Below are positions 21,238 to 21,510 of a stretch of 21,510 nt of DNA, one piece after another (position 1 is the first letter of the stretch; each line of letters begins with the position of its first letter). Both the position numbers and the translations under genes were made by a program. This stretch comes from Nitrososphaerota archaeon (GTDB lineage: Archaea > Thermoproteota > Nitrososphaeria > Nitrososphaerales > UBA183). The notes beneath the pieces were generated by a model. That model had not been told where the DNA came from and made no database searches. It was given only the letters and a program-made list of their open reading frames with translations. The stretch is from contig JAPCJN010000015.1 in the NCBI GenBank assembly GCA_027886925.1, positions 6,848 through 28,357 of the forward strand. Direction: 5' to 3'.

Positions 21238-21510
21238 CTAGCTGAGCTGGGCGACCACTGCGCTGTATTTGAAGTCGGCGGGCAGGATGCCTTCTTTCTT
21301 GTAGAACTTTGAGAGCCTGTAGATCTTTGCCTCGATGAGCTCGAGCGAGCGCACGTTCTTCCTGTCTGCCTTGAAAGCGTTAAGGTGCGATTGGACCCTG
21401 CGGGCCGAGTCGAGCAGGTTCTGAAGGTCTTCTGGGATGGCGGGTGCCAGCTTGTTCTCCCTCAACAACTCGAGAATCGACTTGCCTATGATAGGCTTCA
21501 CCAGGGGGAT
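21238..21510 (-). CDS. rps15: Ribosomal protein uS15 (cut by the window edge)
   Basis: The C-terminal 90 residues of archaeal uS15 (usually about 150) are present; the start lies beyond 21510. The frame is open to the edge. Features include IPLVKPIIGKSILELLREN, LAPAIPEDLQNLLDSARRVQ, the loop SHLNAFKADRKNVRSLELIE and AKIYRLSKFYKKEGILPADF at the end, where the family has LxxYYRRKGVLPPDWKY. It is the first visible gene of the run that continues through the DHH nuclease, Pcc1, SerRS and eS1. Confidence 0.95.
   Translation of the reverse strand: MPLVKPIIGKSILELLRENKLAPAIPEDLQNLLDSARRVQSHLNAFKADRKNVRSLELIEAKIYRLSKFYKKEGILPADFKYSAVVAQLS

Noticed and set aside
1..21510. CRISPR arrays, insertion sequences, integrases, toxin-antitoxin or other defence systems
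   Set aside because: I saw no spaced direct repeats, terminal inverted repeats, transposase or defence-type proteins; the content is mainly housekeeping.

Overview
The window is archaeal chromosomal DNA that is visibly GC-rich, with densely packed genes on both strands. The gene set is diagnostic of Archaea: FEN1, aEF1-beta, PTH2-type peptidyl-tRNA hydrolase, diphthine synthase, CTP-dependent riboflavin kinase, KEOPS Pcc1, eL15, eS1 (S3Ae), an archaeal uS15, a geranylgeranyl-reductase-family flavoenzyme, and a tRNA gene with bulge-helix-bulge introns. TATA-like boxes lie about 25-35 bases before several start codons, so some mRNAs may be leaderless. Many genes start with TTG or GTG. I infer a TACK-type archaeon, perhaps Nitrososphaeria- or Bathyarchaeia-like, but the phylum is a guess made without any search.

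Layout. 1-1016: a few codons of an upstream gene, a frameshifted metallo-beta-lactamase relic and a gene-free stretch; this looks like the least constrained part. 1017-1129 (-): tRNA-Lys(CTT) with two introns. 1211-3608: a diphthine synthase fused to a DUF357-like domain, overlapping an FAD synthetase (RibL) that faces a CTP-dependent riboflavin kinase (RibK), so both FMN and FAD steps sit together. 3804-6649: a PH/GRAM-like plus winged-helix protein, an archaeal translin, a short Hjc-like nuclease, a tiny two-CxxC protein, a small helical protein and an acyl-CoA thioesterase. 6722-7983: NAD(P)H-hydrate epimerase coupled to an ETHE1-like metallo-hydrolase.

8005-9819 (-): a probable operon of zinc-ribbon protein, aEF1-beta, small winged-helix protein and FEN1. 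9885-11111 (-): a geranylgeranyl-reductase-like enzyme, divergent from a pth2-truD pair (11181-12821). 12902-16102 (-): eL15, a D-3-phosphoglycerate-dehydrogenase-like enzyme, a NADH-oxidase-like flavoprotein without the usual active-site cysteine, and a PPOX-family flavin/F420 protein. 16218-17494: an archaeal YchF-type GTPase preceded by a possible 24-codon leader ORF. 17474-21510 (-): uS15, DHH/RecJ-like nuclease, Pcc1, SerRS and eS1, which links translation, replication and tRNA t6A formation.

Most of the window is housekeeping. I see no CRISPR array, insertion sequence, integrase, toxin-antitoxin pair or recognisable defence system. The best leads are the two-intron tRNA gene, the Dph5-DUF357/RibL/RibK arrangement, the PH-like plus winged-helix protein, the leader ORF before the GTPase, and three enzyme homologues that have lost expected active-site residues.
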